Assembly (NCBI RefSeq): GCF_021601385.1
Contig: NZ_BQHO01000015.1
Span: forward strand, 58,536 to 122,535
Direction: 5' to 3'
From: Pseudomonas parasichuanensis
GTDB taxonomy: Bacteria > Pseudomonadota > Gammaproteobacteria > Pseudomonadales > Pseudomonadaceae
DNA: 64,000 nucleotides
Below the pieces are notes generated by a model, which saw nothing but the letters and a program-made list of their open reading frames with translations, was not told the origin of the DNA and did no database searches. The position numbers were made by a program, and so were the translations under genes. Below, in pieces: positions 1-8,655 of this stretch (the stretch's first letter is position 1; each line of letters opens with the position of its first letter).

Positions 1-101
1 AGAAGTACTACCGCGATGCGCGGATTACCCAGATCTACGAAGGCTCGAGCGAGATCCAGCGCATGCTGATTGCGCGGGAGTTGAAGCACTACGCCCTTTG
101 A
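1..101 (+). CDS. Acyl-CoA dehydrogenase, C-terminal end (partial)
   Basis: Only the last 32 codons are inside the window, read in the frame beginning at base 3 and ending at TGA 99-101. The peptide contains the near-invariant acyl-CoA dehydrogenase tail, with [19 protein letters not shown], in which the IYEG(S/T)SEIQ stretch contacts the FAD of the neighbouring subunit. The enzyme would carry out alpha,beta-dehydrogenation of an acyl-CoA. The substrate cannot be judged because the body of the gene is missing. It ends just before a REP pair that probably acts as a transcript boundary. Confidence 0.85.
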   Translation, partial: KYYRDARITQIYEGSSEIQRMLIARELKHYAL

Positions 102-119
102 CTGCGCTTGCGCGATCCC

Positions 120-233
120 TGTAGGAGCGGCCTTGTGCCGCGAAAGGGGCGCGCAGCGGCCCCATTCCAGGTGTTTCTCCGAGATCGCTGGGGCCGCTTT
201 GCGGCCCTTTCGCGGCACAAGGCCGCTCCTACA
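120..233. repeat. REP pair (family A, inverted)
   Basis: Two copies of the P. putida-type REP, 120-147 and 206-233, face each other as an inverted pair with 28-nt arms that are exact reverse complements (starting TGTAGGAGCGGCCTTGTGCC). A smaller GC palindrome lies in the intervening segment. The pair sits between an acyl-CoA dehydrogenase and a universal stress gene, the usual intergenic location. The same core recurs at 21219, 37547 and 58521. Confidence 0.9.
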
Positions 234-354
234 GAGGGCGCGCGAGGTCTTGGATCTTGCACACCAGCAGCTAGACTCAATGCACCACACCCGCACCGCA
301 GCGCACGGCCGGGGCGATACCTGAACGGGGGGCTACCACACGTGGAGGTGTGCG

Positions 355-1245
355 ATGAGCCAGTTCAAGCGTTTGTTCGTCATGCTCGGCCCGCAGATGC
401 GCTACAGCCCTGCCCTGCAACGGGCTGCAGCCCTGGCCGAATCCAGCGGGGCCCTGCTGGACATCAATGTATTCGTCGACGACGTCGATACCTTCGGGCT
501 GATGAGCGATGGCCGCGAGCGCGAACGGCTGCTCGCCGATAACCGGCAGTGGCTGGCCGATGCTGCGGAGCAATTGCGCGACAGCGGGCTGGATGTGTCG
601 ACCGAGCTGCTGTTGACCCGTGACCCGCTGGGCAGTGCCGTCGAACAGATCGAACGCCTGGGCTGCGACCTGCTGGTCAAGGACGTTCAGCACGAACCGG
701 TGCTCAAGCGCCTGCTGGTCACACCGCTGGACTGGCAACTGCTCAAGGACAGCCCGGTGGCCGTGCACCTGGTCAGCGATATCCGCCTGCCCCTGCCGCG
801 GCAGATCGCCGCGGCGGTCGACCTGAACCTGCACGGTGCCGGCGAGCACCTGGACGACCAGGTGTTCCGCAGCGCCCATGCCCTGGCCCTGCAGTGCAAC
901 GCCGAACTGCACCTGCTGCACGTATGCGACGCGGCCAAAACCCATATCGCCGACTTCGGCGCTGGCACCGTGACCATGCCTGGCTTCGATGGCAGCGTGC
1001 GCGCCGGCCAGCGTGCGGCCTTCAACCGCCTGGGCGATCACTACGAGATCCCCCTGGAGCGCAGGCATTTCCTCGAAGGGCCGGCGACCAAGGCGATCGC
1101 CCAATACGTCAGCCACAGCCGCATCGACGTGATCGTCATGGGCACTCACCGGCACGATGCGCTGCACACCTTCCTCGGCGGGACCACGTCGCATGTGCTG
1201 GAGCACCCGCTGTGCAACGTGCTGGCGATCAAGGCGGTGCGCTGA
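355..1245 (+). CDS. Tandem universal stress protein (UspE-like)
   Basis: The 296-residue protein has the length and two-domain layout of UspE-type proteins: Usp domain 1 at about 5-140 and domain 2 at about 155-295. The C-terminal stretch VMGTHRHD...GGTTSHVLEHPLCNVLAI matches the usual Usp ending that packs the nucleotide-binding loop, although the strict G-x2-G-x9-G-S ATP motif is imperfect. Such cytoplasmic proteins help survival under stress and oxygen limitation. The ATG at 355 follows a GGAGGTG ribosome site. It stands alone between a REP pair and the convergent pagL gene. No specific family member can be named. Confidence 0.88.
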   Translation: MSQFKRLFVMLGPQMRYSPALQRAAALAESSGALLDINVFVDDVDTFGLMSDGRERERLLADNRQWLADAAEQLRDSGLDVSTELLLTRDPLGSAVEQIERLGCDLLVKDVQHEPVLKRLLVTPLDWQLLKDSPVAVHLVSDIRLPLPRQIAAAVDLNLHGAGEHLDDQVFRSAHALALQCNAELHLLHVCDAAKTHIADFGAGTVTMPGFDGSVRAGQRAAFNRLGDHYEIPLERRHFLEGPATKAIAQYVSHSRIDVIVMGTHRHDALHTFLGGTTSHVLEHPLCNVLAIKAVR

Positions 1246-1267
1246 CAGCGCCCGCCTTCTTGGGGGC

Positions 1268-1789
1268 TTAGAAGCCCTTGCTGTAGAACAGCGAGTACGA
1301 CTCGATGCCGTCGTTGGGCTGTTTGATGCCCGCGTTGGAGTAGTGCATGGCGCGGATGCCGATCTTCTGATCGGCCGGCAGTTTGAGGCCAAAGCCGATG
1401 CGATCTTCGAAGTTGACCGCCGAGCCCAGACGCTGGTCGCCGACTTCGGTCTTGGAGAACGCCGCCAGGCCGATGCCGGCCTCGATGAATGGGGTGTAGG
1501 TGAAGCCTTTGAACTCATAGACAAACACCGGGCTGAACGACAGCGAGTGGGCGCCGCTGTAGTCGCCACCTTCCCAGTAGGTGTAGGCCGCATCCCAGTA
1601 GCCGGTCAGGTGACCCGCACTGCTTTCCAGCCAGCGCTTGTCCCAGTCGAACGACGCCCCAAGCCGGTAGGTCATGTCGCCCTGGCTGGTGGCGCCGACT
1701 GCGCCGGACAGCTGTGCGGCCTGGGCCAGGTTGGCGCCGGCGAGCGCCAGCACGACAGCGGCCAGGGAACTGGCTAGACGGGTGTTCAT
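1268..1789 (-). CDS. pagL: Lipid A 3-O-deacylase PagL
   Basis: This is an outer-membrane beta-barrel hydrolase that removes the 3-O acyl chain of lipid A. The 173-residue protein has a signal peptide cut after about residue 25 (ANLAQA). Its C-terminal segment carries His149, Ser151 and Glu163, with exactly the His-x-Ser-x11-Glu spacing of the P. aeruginosa PagL catalytic triad. It ends in Phe, as is typical of barrel C-termini. I start at the ATG preceded by AGGAG; an upstream TTG is possible but unnecessary. It is transcribed alone, convergent with the stress protein gene. It probably remodels LPS in response to envelope conditions. Confidence 0.88.
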   Translation of the reverse strand: MNTRLASSLAAVVLALAGANLAQAAQLSGAVGATSQGDMTYRLGASFDWDKRWLESSAGHLTGYWDAAYTYWEGGDYSGAHSLSFSPVFVYEFKGFTYTPFIEAGIGLAAFSKTEVGDQRLGSAVNFEDRIGFGLKLPADQKIGIRAMHYSNAGIKQPNDGIESYSLFYSKGF

Positions 1790-1989
1790 CAATGACTACT
1801 CCTGAGGGTCTTCACGAACAGGCCCGGCCTGACGTGCGCAGGCCTGCGGCGAATGGGGGCTGGGGCCCCTCGTTATGCACCTGTGGCCTGATGCATCCAG
1901 CCAGGTCACAAGCGGTAATAGTTTTCTCGATTATTGTCTGATCACGCTACAAGTTGAAAGTACTTTGCCACTACTGGCCAACGGCTTGT

Positions 1990-2721
1990 TCAGTCGTAAA
2001 CCGACTCTTCGTGCTCGCCCAGCAAGCGCCGCTGGCGGGGCGTGGCCGCGGCGAGCACCTCGGGGTTGAAACGCCAGGTGAGATAGGGCGAGAACTTCTG
2101 CGCCACCATGCGCCGACCGTAATGCACCTGCAGCATGTCCCGCACCCGCCCGGCACTGCGGTTGGCACCGCCGCTGTGCCAGACATCGCTGCGCATCACC
2201 AGCGCGTCGCCGGCCTGGCACAGCACCGGGCGCAGGCCCTGCCCTTGCCAGCTGTCCTCTAGCGCATGGGGCGCGCGGCCAGCGCGGTGGCTGCCAGGGA
2301 TAATCAGGGTCGGCCCCACGTCCAGGTCGATGTCGTTCAGGTACAGCTGGGCGGTGAGAATCTGAGCGGGCAGGCTCAAACGACCGCACAGCTCGGGCGG
2401 CAGCGCCATGAACAGATGGTCCAGGTGCAGGCCCATGCCCGGGTAGCCCGGATGGCTGCGCCAGGCGGTCTGGCCGATGACGTGGCAGTCGCTGCCCAGC
2501 GCAGCTTCGGCCAGCTCGATCAGGGGCGGCAAGTCGAGAAACGGCAACCACAGCGGGTCACGGTTGAATACGCACTTGTAGTGTTCGAGCAGGCCCTGAT
2601 AGTCCCAGTGCAGGGGTTGCAGGGTGTCGATGGCTTCGCGCAACAAGGCGATACGCTGAGCATCAAGCACGCCGGTCATCAGGGCGAAGCCCTGCTCGTG
2701 GAGGGATTGAAGGGGGGTCAT
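1990..2721 (-). CDS. Phytanoyl-CoA dioxygenase (PhyH) family protein
   Basis: This 243-residue protein resembles non-haem Fe(II)/2-oxoglutarate oxygenases of the PhyH family. The facial triad is visible as His99-x-Asp101 (GLHLDHL) and distal His182 (VWHSGG), followed by Arg residues that could bind 2-oxoglutarate. The start is preceded by GGAGGG. The substrate is unknown: PhyH homologues in bacteria hydroxylate amino acids, quorum molecules or secondary metabolites. It is probably monocistronic, or co-transcribed from upstream with the small secreted protein at 2766. Confidence 0.8.
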   Translation of the reverse strand: MTPLQSLHEQGFALMTGVLDAQRIALLREAIDTLQPLHWDYQGLLEHYKCVFNRDPLWLPFLDLPPLIELAEAALGSDCHVIGQTAWRSHPGYPGMGLHLDHLFMALPPELCGRLSLPAQILTAQLYLNDIDLDVGPTLIIPGSHRAGRAPHALEDSWQGQGLRPVLCQAGDALVMRSDVWHSGGANRSAGRVRDMLQVHYGRRMVAQKFSPYLTWRFNPEVLAAATPRQRRLLGEHEESVYD

Positions 2722-2765
2722 CGGTGTCCCTCCACGGGCAGCAGTACATTTGTACTCTTTATGGA

Positions 2766-3209
2766 TCAGCGCCAGTTCAAGTCCACCCGTGCCGGCGTCT
2801 TGCCGTCAACGTTCACCTGCTGTTGCACGCTCTGGCCGTCGGCATTGCCGGTCACCCGGTAGTGCCCCGGCGGCAGTTGCACGAAGATCAGCGGGCCGAC
2901 GTCCTGCAAGGCCAGTACCGACTTGCCCTGGGCAGACTGGATGTCCAGCGCGGCGCCGCTCTGGAACTTGCCTTCGGTACCGGTGGACAAGGTGATGTGC
3001 AAATCGTAGCCGGGGGTCCGGCGCAAGGCGTTGGCCTCGTCCTGGCCAATGCCGCCCTGCAGGTAGCGGATGCCGTTCTGCTCCTGCGGCTGCAGTTGCA
3101 CGGCTTGCGGGTCGATGGGGGCGTTGAGGTCGGCGGCGGCCGCCAAGGTCCAGGGCATGGCCAGGGTGATCAGCAGCGCCGCGCAAAGCCCGTAGTGATG
3201 AGTACGCAT
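2766..3209 (-). CDS. Secreted protein with carboxypeptidase-regulatory-like fold
   Basis: The 147-residue protein starts with a clear Sec signal peptide (cleavage near residue 25, LAAAA) and has no further membrane segment. The C-terminal half (LIFVQLPPGHYRVTGNADGQSVQQQVNV) has the pattern of a transthyretin/carboxypeptidase regulatory-like beta-sandwich. A periplasmic role is inferred. It lies 44 bp upstream of the PhyH-type oxygenase on the same strand, so co-transcription is possible. I do not recognise a named family. Confidence 0.65.
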   Translation of the reverse strand: MRTHHYGLCAALLITLAMPWTLAAAADLNAPIDPQAVQLQPQEQNGIRYLQGGIGQDEANALRRTPGYDLHITLSTGTEGKFQSGAALDIQSAQGKSVLALQDVGPLIFVQLPPGHYRVTGNADGQSVQQQVNVDGKTPARVDLNWR

Positions 3210-3440
3210 GGTGCATTGCTCCCTTGTAGGGATGGTCTACACAGATTTGATACCTGCCTACAGGGCACGTTCGCGTGATTTGAGACCGTTAGTCAGGGGC
3301 CGCACAGGCGAACGCCATCTACAAACCGATACACAACCACCAAACCGTCGACACACTGCAGATACCCGGCCCCCACACACTCCTGCCCACGACAGAGCGA
3401 CGGCACCCCGCCGTCGTCGCACACTCCGGGAATACCCTCG

Positions 3441-4052
3441 ATGAAGGCCCTGCCCTGCGGCTGGAAGCTGTTTGCCATCCTCGCCGCCATGATCCTGCTG
3501 ATGACCGCCGCCGTGCTCGCTGCCTATCCACCGGGCGCTGAGGGCCTGCGCAGCGCCATCCGCGCCACCGCGCGCAGTTCATTCGTGCTGTTCCTGCTGA
3601 CCTTCCTCGCCTCGTCAATGGTCACCTTGCTGCCCGGCGCGGCCAGCCGCCAGCTGTTGCGTGAACGGCGCTACCTGGGCCTGGCCTTCGCGTTTTCACA
3701 CACGGTGCACGGGGTGCTGATCTACCGCTACGCCCAGCACTTCCCCGAACTGTTCTGGGCGGGGCGCACGGCGCTGGCCAACCTGCCCGGCTCACTGGGT
3801 TACCTGTTCATCCTGTTGCTCGCCCTTACCTCGTTCAAAGCCCCCGCCCACTGGCTCGGCCCACGCCTGTGGAAGGGCCTGCACAGCACCGGGGCCTGGG
3901 TGCTGGCAGCGGTGTTCTGCCTGTCATTCTACAAGCGCATCCCGCTCGGTGGAGGGTACCCGCTGGCATTCGCCCTGATGTTCGCCGCCATCGCCCTCAA
4001 GCTCATCGCCAAGGCCGCCCTGCAACTGCGCCGCCCGGCCACGTCCCACTGA
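3441..4052 (+). CDS. Ferric-reductase-like transmembrane protein
   Basis: The 203-residue integral membrane protein has about six hydrophobic helices. The arrangement resembles the YedZ/MsrQ/ferric-reductase b-type cytochrome domain. Histidines that could ligate haem occur in helices 3 (FSHTVHG) and 5 (GLHSTGAW). No methionine sulfoxide reductase partner (msrP) is adjacent, so this is unlikely to be MsrQ proper. Its stop is 17 bp before the start of the DoxX gene, so the two form an operon ending at the terminator at 4571. A role in membrane electron transfer is inferred. Confidence 0.65.
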   Translation: MKALPCGWKLFAILAAMILLMTAAVLAAYPPGAEGLRSAIRATARSSFVLFLLTFLASSMVTLLPGAASRQLLRERRYLGLAFAFSHTVHGVLIYRYAQHFPELFWAGRTALANLPGSLGYLFILLLALTSFKAPAHWLGPRLWKGLHSTGAWVLAAVFCLSFYKRIPLGGGYPLAFALMFAAIALKLIAKAALQLRRPATSH

Positions 4053-4069
4053 ACCCAAGGAGCACTGCC

Positions 4070-4558
4070 ATGTTGACCCACACCCTGACCCGCCCGTTTA
4101 CCGCCCTCGACCGCATCGGCAGCTGGGGCGCCGACCTGCCACTACGGCTATTCCTGGCCTGGGAGTTCTTCGAATCGGGCTTGGAGAAATTCAACGGGGC
4201 CAATTGGTTCGCCGACCTGCAAGGGAACTTCCCGTTCCCCTTCGACCTGCTGCCGGCGGGCCTGAACTGGCAGTTGTCGATGTGGGCCGAGCTGCTCTGC
4301 CCACTACTGTTGCTGTTGGGCCTGGGCACGCGGCTGGCCAGCGCGGTGCTGGCGGTGGTGACGCTGGTGGCGATTGCCGCCGTGCATTGGCCGGCCGAGT
4401 GGTCAAGCCTTGCGGAACTGGCCCAGGGCTATGCGATCAGCGATCAGGGGCATGGCAACTTCAAGCTGCCGCTGATCTACCTGGTGGCGCTGCTACCGTT
4501 GCTGCTCAAAGGCGCGGGGCGCCTGAGCCTGGACCACTGGCTGTGGCGTCGGGCCTGA
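4070..4558 (+). CDS. DoxX family membrane protein
   Basis: This 162-residue protein has four hydrophobic helices and the DoxX beginning [16 protein letters not shown], followed by a WF...FPFPF region. DoxX-like proteins are redox or quinone-associated membrane proteins of poorly defined function. The ATG follows AAGGAG and lies 17 bp after the ferric-reductase-like gene, so the two are probably expressed together. The tail [19 protein letters not shown] forms the last helix. The exact biochemical role is not evident. Confidence 0.8.
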   Translation: MLTHTLTRPFTALDRIGSWGADLPLRLFLAWEFFESGLEKFNGANWFADLQGNFPFPFDLLPAGLNWQLSMWAELLCPLLLLLGLGTRLASAVLAVVTLVAIAAVHWPAEWSSLAELAQGYAISDQGHGNFKLPLIYLVALLPLLLKGAGRLSLDHWLWRRA

Positions 4559-4570
4559 GTCAATAAAAAG

Positions 4571-4597
4571 GGGCCCACGCTCGGTGAGCGTGGGCCC
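4571..4597. terminator. Bidirectional Rho-independent terminator
   Basis: A perfect 12-bp stem (GGGCCCACGCTC, loop GGT, then its complement) is flanked by an A-run upstream and TGTTCTTT downstream. It therefore ends both the DoxX operon on the plus strand and the convergent pirin gene on the minus strand. Confidence 0.9.
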
Positions 4598-4618
4598 TGT
4601 TCTTTACCTGGTATTCGG

Positions 4619-5506
4619 TTAGTGTGCAGGGCCGGCCTCGACCCCGCCCATCTGGCCGAAGCGCCCGGCCTGGAAGTCGTCGAACGACTCGGCGATTTCC
4701 GCCTGGCTGTTCATCACGAACGGGCCGTAACCTACGATCGGCTCGTCGATTGGCTCGCCGCTGAGCAGCAGCACGCTGACGTCCTCCAGCGCGTCGATTC
4801 GCAGCCCCTCGCCGTCACGCTCGAACAGCACCAGGCTGGCCGGGCCGGCCTCGCGCTCGTCGTTGACCCGTAGCGTGCCGCGCAACACCACCAGCGCCGC
4901 GTTGCGCCCGCTGGCAACCGGCAATTGCAGGCTGGCACCGGCCTTCAGGCGCAGGTCCCACACATCCATGTCGGTGAAGGTGCGGGCCGGGCCCTGGTGC
5001 TCGAGGTAGCGGCCGGCGATCACCCGCAGGCTGCCCGCCTCGCCTTCCAGCGCCACCACTGGAATATCGCTGGCCAGGAGGGTCTGGTAGCCCGCGGCGG
5101 CGCGCTTGTCCTTGGCCGGCAGGTTGACCCACAACTGCACCATCTCCAGGGTGCCGCCGCGCTGGGCGAAGGCCGGCGAGTGGAACTCTTCGTGAATGAT
5201 GCCGCCCGCAGCGGTCATCCACTGCACGTCACCCGGACCGATCAGGCCACCGGCACCGGTGGAGTCGCGGTGCTCAAGCTCGCCCTGGTAGACGATGGTC
5301 ACCGTTTCGAACCCGCGGTGCGGGTGCTGGCCGACCCCACGGCGGGCACTGGTGGGGGCGAAGTCGTGGGGGCCGGCGTAGTCCAGCAGCAGGAACGGGC
5401 TGATATGCCGGGCCAGATGGTCGTAGGTGAACAGGCTGCGCACCGGGAAACCGTCACCGACCCAGTGGGCATGGGGGCTGCGATGGATACCCTGAATCAT
5501 TTTCAT
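4619..5506 (-). CDS. Pirin family protein
   Basis: The 295-residue bicupin has the four N-domain metal ligands of pirin: His61 and His63 (QHPHRGFETVT), His105 and Glu107 (GIIHEEFHS). The C-terminal cupin (about 170-285) completes the family. Pirins bind iron; some have quercetinase activity, others modulate transcription factors. The start MKMIQ is chosen because AGGAGG stands just upstream; an in-frame extension of ten codons is less likely. The gene lies downstream of a GntR regulator on the same strand, with a GTTCTA-N4-TAGAAC palindrome between them. Confidence 0.88.
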   Translation of the reverse strand: MKMIQGIHRSPHAHWVGDGFPVRSLFTYDHLARHISPFLLLDYAGPHDFAPTSARRGVGQHPHRGFETVTIVYQGELEHRDSTGAGGLIGPGDVQWMTAAGGIIHEEFHSPAFAQRGGTLEMVQLWVNLPAKDKRAAAGYQTLLASDIPVVALEGEAGSLRVIAGRYLEHQGPARTFTDMDVWDLRLKAGASLQLPVASGRNAALVVLRGTLRVNDEREAGPASLVLFERDGEGLRIDALEDVSVLLLSGEPIDEPIVGYGPFVMNSQAEIAESFDDFQAGRFGQMGGVEAGPAH

Positions 5507-5585
5507 GAGAAACCTCCTCTCGTGGATGAGCACCACCTTACAGATGAGGTTAATCGTGCGCTAGATGGCCGAAACAGCATGGATC

Positions 5586-5601
5586 GTTCTACAGATAGAA
5601 C
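5586..5601. promoter_or_regulatory. Palindrome GTTCTA-N4-TAGAAC upstream of pirin gene
   Basis: A perfect 6+6 inverted repeat with a 4-bp spacer lies between the end of the GntR gene and the pirin start (about 80 bp upstream of it). It lacks the T-run of a terminator and has the size and symmetry of a dimeric repressor operator. Which protein binds is unknown; assignment as an operator is inference. Confidence 0.4.
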
Positions 5602-5604
5602 AAT

Positions 5605-6354
5605 TCAAGCCCCTTGTGCTTCGGCCTGTTCATGGGCCTGACGCAGGCGCTCTCGGCTGTTGCTCAGGTGCAGGCGCATGGCCATTTTCGCGCCTTCGCT
5701 ATCGTGCCGGGCAATGGCCTCGTAGATGGCCTCGTGCTCATGCATCAGCCGGCCCATGTAATGGGCTTGGTCGTCATGGGCCAGGCGCGCGGAGTTGAGG
5801 CGGGTGCGCGGGATGATGCTGGTGCCCAGGTGGTTGATGATGTCGGCGAAGTAGTGATTGCCACTGGCCTGGGCGATGCGCAGGTGGAACTGGAAGTCCG
5901 CCGACACCGCGTCCGAGGCGTGGGCCGCCCCTTCGTTCAGTTCATCGAGTGCCGCGCGCATGCCAGCCAGCTGTTCGTCGCTGCGCCGCTGCGCGGCAAG
6001 CCCGGCCGACTCGATCTCCAGGGCGATACGCAGCTCCAGCACCGCCAGCACTTCACGCAGGGTGACAACGGTGGCCGGGTCGATACGAAAACCTCCAGCA
6101 GTCGGCGCGTCCAGCACGAAGGTTCCGATGCCGTGGCGGGTCTCGACCTGGCCTGCGGCCTGCAACCGCGAAATGGCTTCCCGCACCACGGTGCGGCTGA
6201 CGCCCTCCTCGACCATGATCTGCGATTCGGTGGGAAGCTTGTCGCCGGGCTTGAGCTGGCCAGTGCGAATGCGCTCGGTCAGCACCGTGACCAGTTCCTG
6301 CGCCAGACTACGCGGCTTGCGCCGGGTGCGCGGCTGTACCTGCTGCTCTGTCAT
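5605..6354 (-). CDS. GntR family (FadR/FCD subfamily) transcriptional regulator
   Basis: The 249-residue protein has an N-terminal winged helix (about 15-80) with the GntR signature LKPGDKLPTESQIMVEEGVSR, followed by an all-helical FCD ligand domain. That domain contains Asp/His positions typical of metal-assisted carboxylate binding (DFQFHLRIAQASGN, MHEHEAIYEAI). FCD regulators usually control sugar-acid or dicarboxylate catabolism, but no such genes are adjacent. Its neighbours are pirin (downstream) and a divergent DUF998 membrane protein. The start is uncertain; an in-frame start 15 codons upstream exists. Confidence 0.85.
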   Translation of the reverse strand: MTEQQVQPRTRRKPRSLAQELVTVLTERIRTGQLKPGDKLPTESQIMVEEGVSRTVVREAISRLQAAGQVETRHGIGTFVLDAPTAGGFRIDPATVVTLREVLAVLELRIALEIESAGLAAQRRSDEQLAGMRAALDELNEGAAHASDAVSADFQFHLRIAQASGNHYFADIINHLGTSIIPRTRLNSARLAHDDQAHYMGRLMHEHEAIYEAIARHDSEGAKMAMRLHLSNSRERLRQAHEQAEAQGA

Positions 6355-6532
6355 GCCCTGTACATCATGTTGTGAAAGACAGGCGTGATGATAGCGCAAG
6401 CGGTTGTACGATCACATACGTCTGCTGGGGATTTCACCCCTCATCGCCCCGGCAGGTATCGAATGCTGGCGAACTGCCCTGCCATGGCGCTAGGCTGCGC
6501 GTTCCCCCATGTCCACCAAGGAAGGAGCCCGC

Positions 6533-7183
6533 ATGAAGACATTCGATCGCCTGTTACTCGCCAGCGGCCTGCTGATCCCGTTCTGGCTGCTGATCGGCGT
6601 CACGCTGACCGCCCAGGCCTACCCCGGCTACAGCCATCTGCAACAGGCCATGAGCCAGCTCGGCGCGGTTGACGCCCCCACCCACACGCTCTCGCCCTGG
6701 ATCAACAACTTCCCCCTAGCATTGCTGTTCGCCTTGTTCGCCTGGGGCCTGGCGCGACGTTGGCGGCAATCCAGGCTGGCGCAGCTAAGCGCGCTGCTGA
6801 TCCTGCTGCACGGCGTGGGCAGCCTGGGTACCGGTTGGTTTGCCTGTGATGCAGGCTGTGCGCCGGTGACACCTTCGCTGTCGCAGCAACTGCACAACCT
6901 CAGCGGGTTGCTGATGTTCCTCTCCCTGACCGTGGCCTGCGTGCTGTGGATCGGACTCGGCCAACGCCTGGCTCGATCGCGCGGCCTGGCCTGGTGGTCG
7001 TTGCTGTGCGCCGTACTGGCAGTGGTCACGGTGCTGCTGATGGCGCGGGCGGCCGAGAGCGGGCAACTGTTCGGCCTGTATCAGCGCCTGAACTACGGGG
7101 TTTCGTTGCTGTGGCTGGCGGCCCTGGCCCTGGTGTCGCTGCGCGCCAGCCGCCACAACCCGCTACGCATGGCCATCGCCTGA
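6533..7183 (+). CDS. DUF998 family membrane protein
   Basis: The 216-residue protein has about six transmembrane helices and DUF998-like features: an early YPGYSHLQQAMSQLGA segment after helix 1, and GTGWFACDAGC in a loop with two cysteines. The start MKTFDR is preceded by AAGGAG; a start eight codons upstream is possible. The function of DUF998 proteins is undefined. It is divergent from the GntR regulator, which could control it. Confidence 0.75.
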   Translation: MKTFDRLLLASGLLIPFWLLIGVTLTAQAYPGYSHLQQAMSQLGAVDAPTHTLSPWINNFPLALLFALFAWGLARRWRQSRLAQLSALLILLHGVGSLGTGWFACDAGCAPVTPSLSQQLHNLSGLLMFLSLTVACVLWIGLGQRLARSRGLAWWSLLCAVLAVVTVLLMARAAESGQLFGLYQRLNYGVSLLWLAALALVSLRASRHNPLRMAIA

Positions 7184-7257
7184 CGGCAAATTGCTGGCCC
7201 CCAGGCGTTTGAAGTGCGGGCAAACTCCGTTTTCCTTCAGACGCTTAGGACAGCAAC

Positions 7258-7587
7258 ATGCGGGTATTTCTAGCAAGCGTAGCCGGCTGCCTGCTGGCCG
7301 TCGCCACCTTCGGCGCCCAGGCCCGGGCACTGAGCCAGAACGAACGCCAAGTCTGTGGCTGGGGCGCGCAGATTGCCGCTGAGGCCCAGCAGGCCAAGCT
7401 TTCCGGGGTCACCCTGTACGCCACGCGCAAGAAGCTGCAGGCCCGCAAGTTCGCCAAACCCTGGATGCGCATGACCGCCTTCGGCATAACCGAGCAGACC
7501 TACAACAGCCGCTCGCAACTCAAACCGGCGGCGATCAAGCAGACCTACTATGAGCAGTGCGCCCAGCATGCGATTGCAAAGCGATAA
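7258..7587 (+). CDS. Small secreted protein of unknown function
   Basis: The 109-residue protein has an N-terminal signal peptide (cleavage around AQA-RA, residue 23) and a basic, helix-rich mature part. It contains two cysteines, CGWG near residue 33 and EQCAQH near the C-terminus, which could form a disulfide in the periplasm. I do not recognise the family. It stands alone after the DUF998 gene and is followed by an unusually AT-rich stretch containing a 13-bp inverted repeat. Confidence 0.6.
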   Translation: MRVFLASVAGCLLAVATFGAQARALSQNERQVCGWGAQIAAEAQQAKLSGVTLYATRKKLQARKFAKPWMRMTAFGITEQTYNSRSQLKPAAIKQTYYEQCAQHAIAKR

Positions 7588-7626
7588 ATGCTTATAAATC
7601 AATAATTTAAAAAGAAACACGAAAGC

Positions 7627-7670
7627 GATTTATCCAGATCTGTCGCGCTCAACGTCTATCTGGATAAATC
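7627..7670. terminator. AT-rich stem-loop between convergent genes
   Basis: Perfect 13-bp arms, GATTTATCCAGAT at 7627-7639 and ATCTGGATAAATC at 7658-7670, enclose an 18-nt loop. The element lies between a small secreted protein gene (+) and a LysR gene (-), inside a stretch far more AT-rich than its surroundings. It probably serves as a transcript end, but it has no long T-run and could instead be a protein-binding palindrome. Confidence 0.45.
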
Positions 7671-7704
7671 ATTTAAATTCAATGACTTATAGAACATATC
7701 TAAT

Positions 7705-8637
7705 TTAGTACCGAGAATCCTGTCGCCATGGCGCACCACCCTTGAAACAGGCCTCGAGCCACGCCTTGAACGCTTGCATCACCGCCGTGTTCAGCCGCGA
7801 CGAAGGCCGCACCAGGTAGATCCCCGCTGCCACATCCAATTGCCATTCCGGCAGTACCCGCACCAGCCGACCGGCCTGCAGGTCCTCGACCATCAACCAG
7901 TCGCCGCCAGCAAGAATCCCTACGCCCCGCCGCGCCGCCTCCAACAGTGCCTCGTTGTCATTGCCGCGCAGGCTGCCAGTGACCTTTACACTTGCCTGGC
8001 GGCCCTGGGCGGTGAGGTGCCACTCGGGGAACGAGCGCAGCCCGCTGAAGCCCAGGCAGTTATGGCTGGCCAGGTCCGCCGGCAACTGCGGCGTACCATG
8101 GCGCGCCAGGTAGCCAGGCGCGGCACAGAGGATGCGCAGGTGTTCGCACAGCTTGCTGGCCACCAGGCGGTTGTCGGCCAGCTCGCCAATGCGGATGGCC
8201 GCATCGAAACCTTCGCCCACCAGATCGACGAAACGGTCGGCGTACTCGGCGTCAATCGTGACCTGCGGGTGGGCCAGCACGAAGTCGGCCAACAGACCGC
8301 TCAACCAGCGCCGGCCCATGGCCGCCGGCAGCGCCAGGCGCAAGCGGCCGCGCACCTGTGCCGCGCCCAGTGCAGCCTCCTGCTCGGCCTCGTCGATCAA
8401 CCGGCTGGCATGGCGCAGGCGCTCCGCCAGACGCTCGCCTTCGTCGGTGAAGCGCAGCTGGCGAGTGGTGCGCTCCACCAGGCGGATGCCCAGGCGCTGC
8501 TCCAGCGCACCCAGGCGCCGGGACAGCACCGAGGGGTGGCGCTCCAACTGGCGCCCGGCGGCGGCAAACGAACCCTGCTCGTGCAGGGCCAGCAAGGTGG
8601 CGAGCTCGTCGGCGCGACGGCTGTCGAAGGGGTCCAT
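7705..8637 (-). CDS. LysR family transcriptional regulator
   Basis: The 310-residue protein has the LysR helix-turn-helix near residues 12-65 (ALHEQGSFAAAGRQLERHPSVLSRR-type pattern) and a C-terminal periplasmic-binding-like effector domain (about 95-300). The gene starts 18 bp after the end of the quinone oxidoreductase gene on the same strand, so both are probably on one transcript. The regulator may autoregulate this pair. The effector is unknown. Confidence 0.9.
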   Translation of the reverse strand: MDPFDSRRADELATLLALHEQGSFAAAGRQLERHPSVLSRRLGALEQRLGIRLVERTTRQLRFTDEGERLAERLRHASRLIDEAEQEAALGAAQVRGRLRLALPAAMGRRWLSGLLADFVLAHPQVTIDAEYADRFVDLVGEGFDAAIRIGELADNRLVASKLCEHLRILCAAPGYLARHGTPQLPADLASHNCLGFSGLRSFPEWHLTAQGRQASVKVTGSLRGNDNEALLEAARRGVGILAGGDWLMVEDLQAGRLVRVLPEWQLDVAAGIYLVRPSSRLNTAVMQAFKAWLEACFKGGAPWRQDSRY

Positions 8638-8655
8638 GGCAAGGCTCTTGTGGAA

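Noticed and set aside
6355-6430. FCD-type operator upstream of the GntR gene
   Set aside because: The TTGTACGATCACATAC segment vaguely resembles FadR-type sites but is not symmetric enough to claim.
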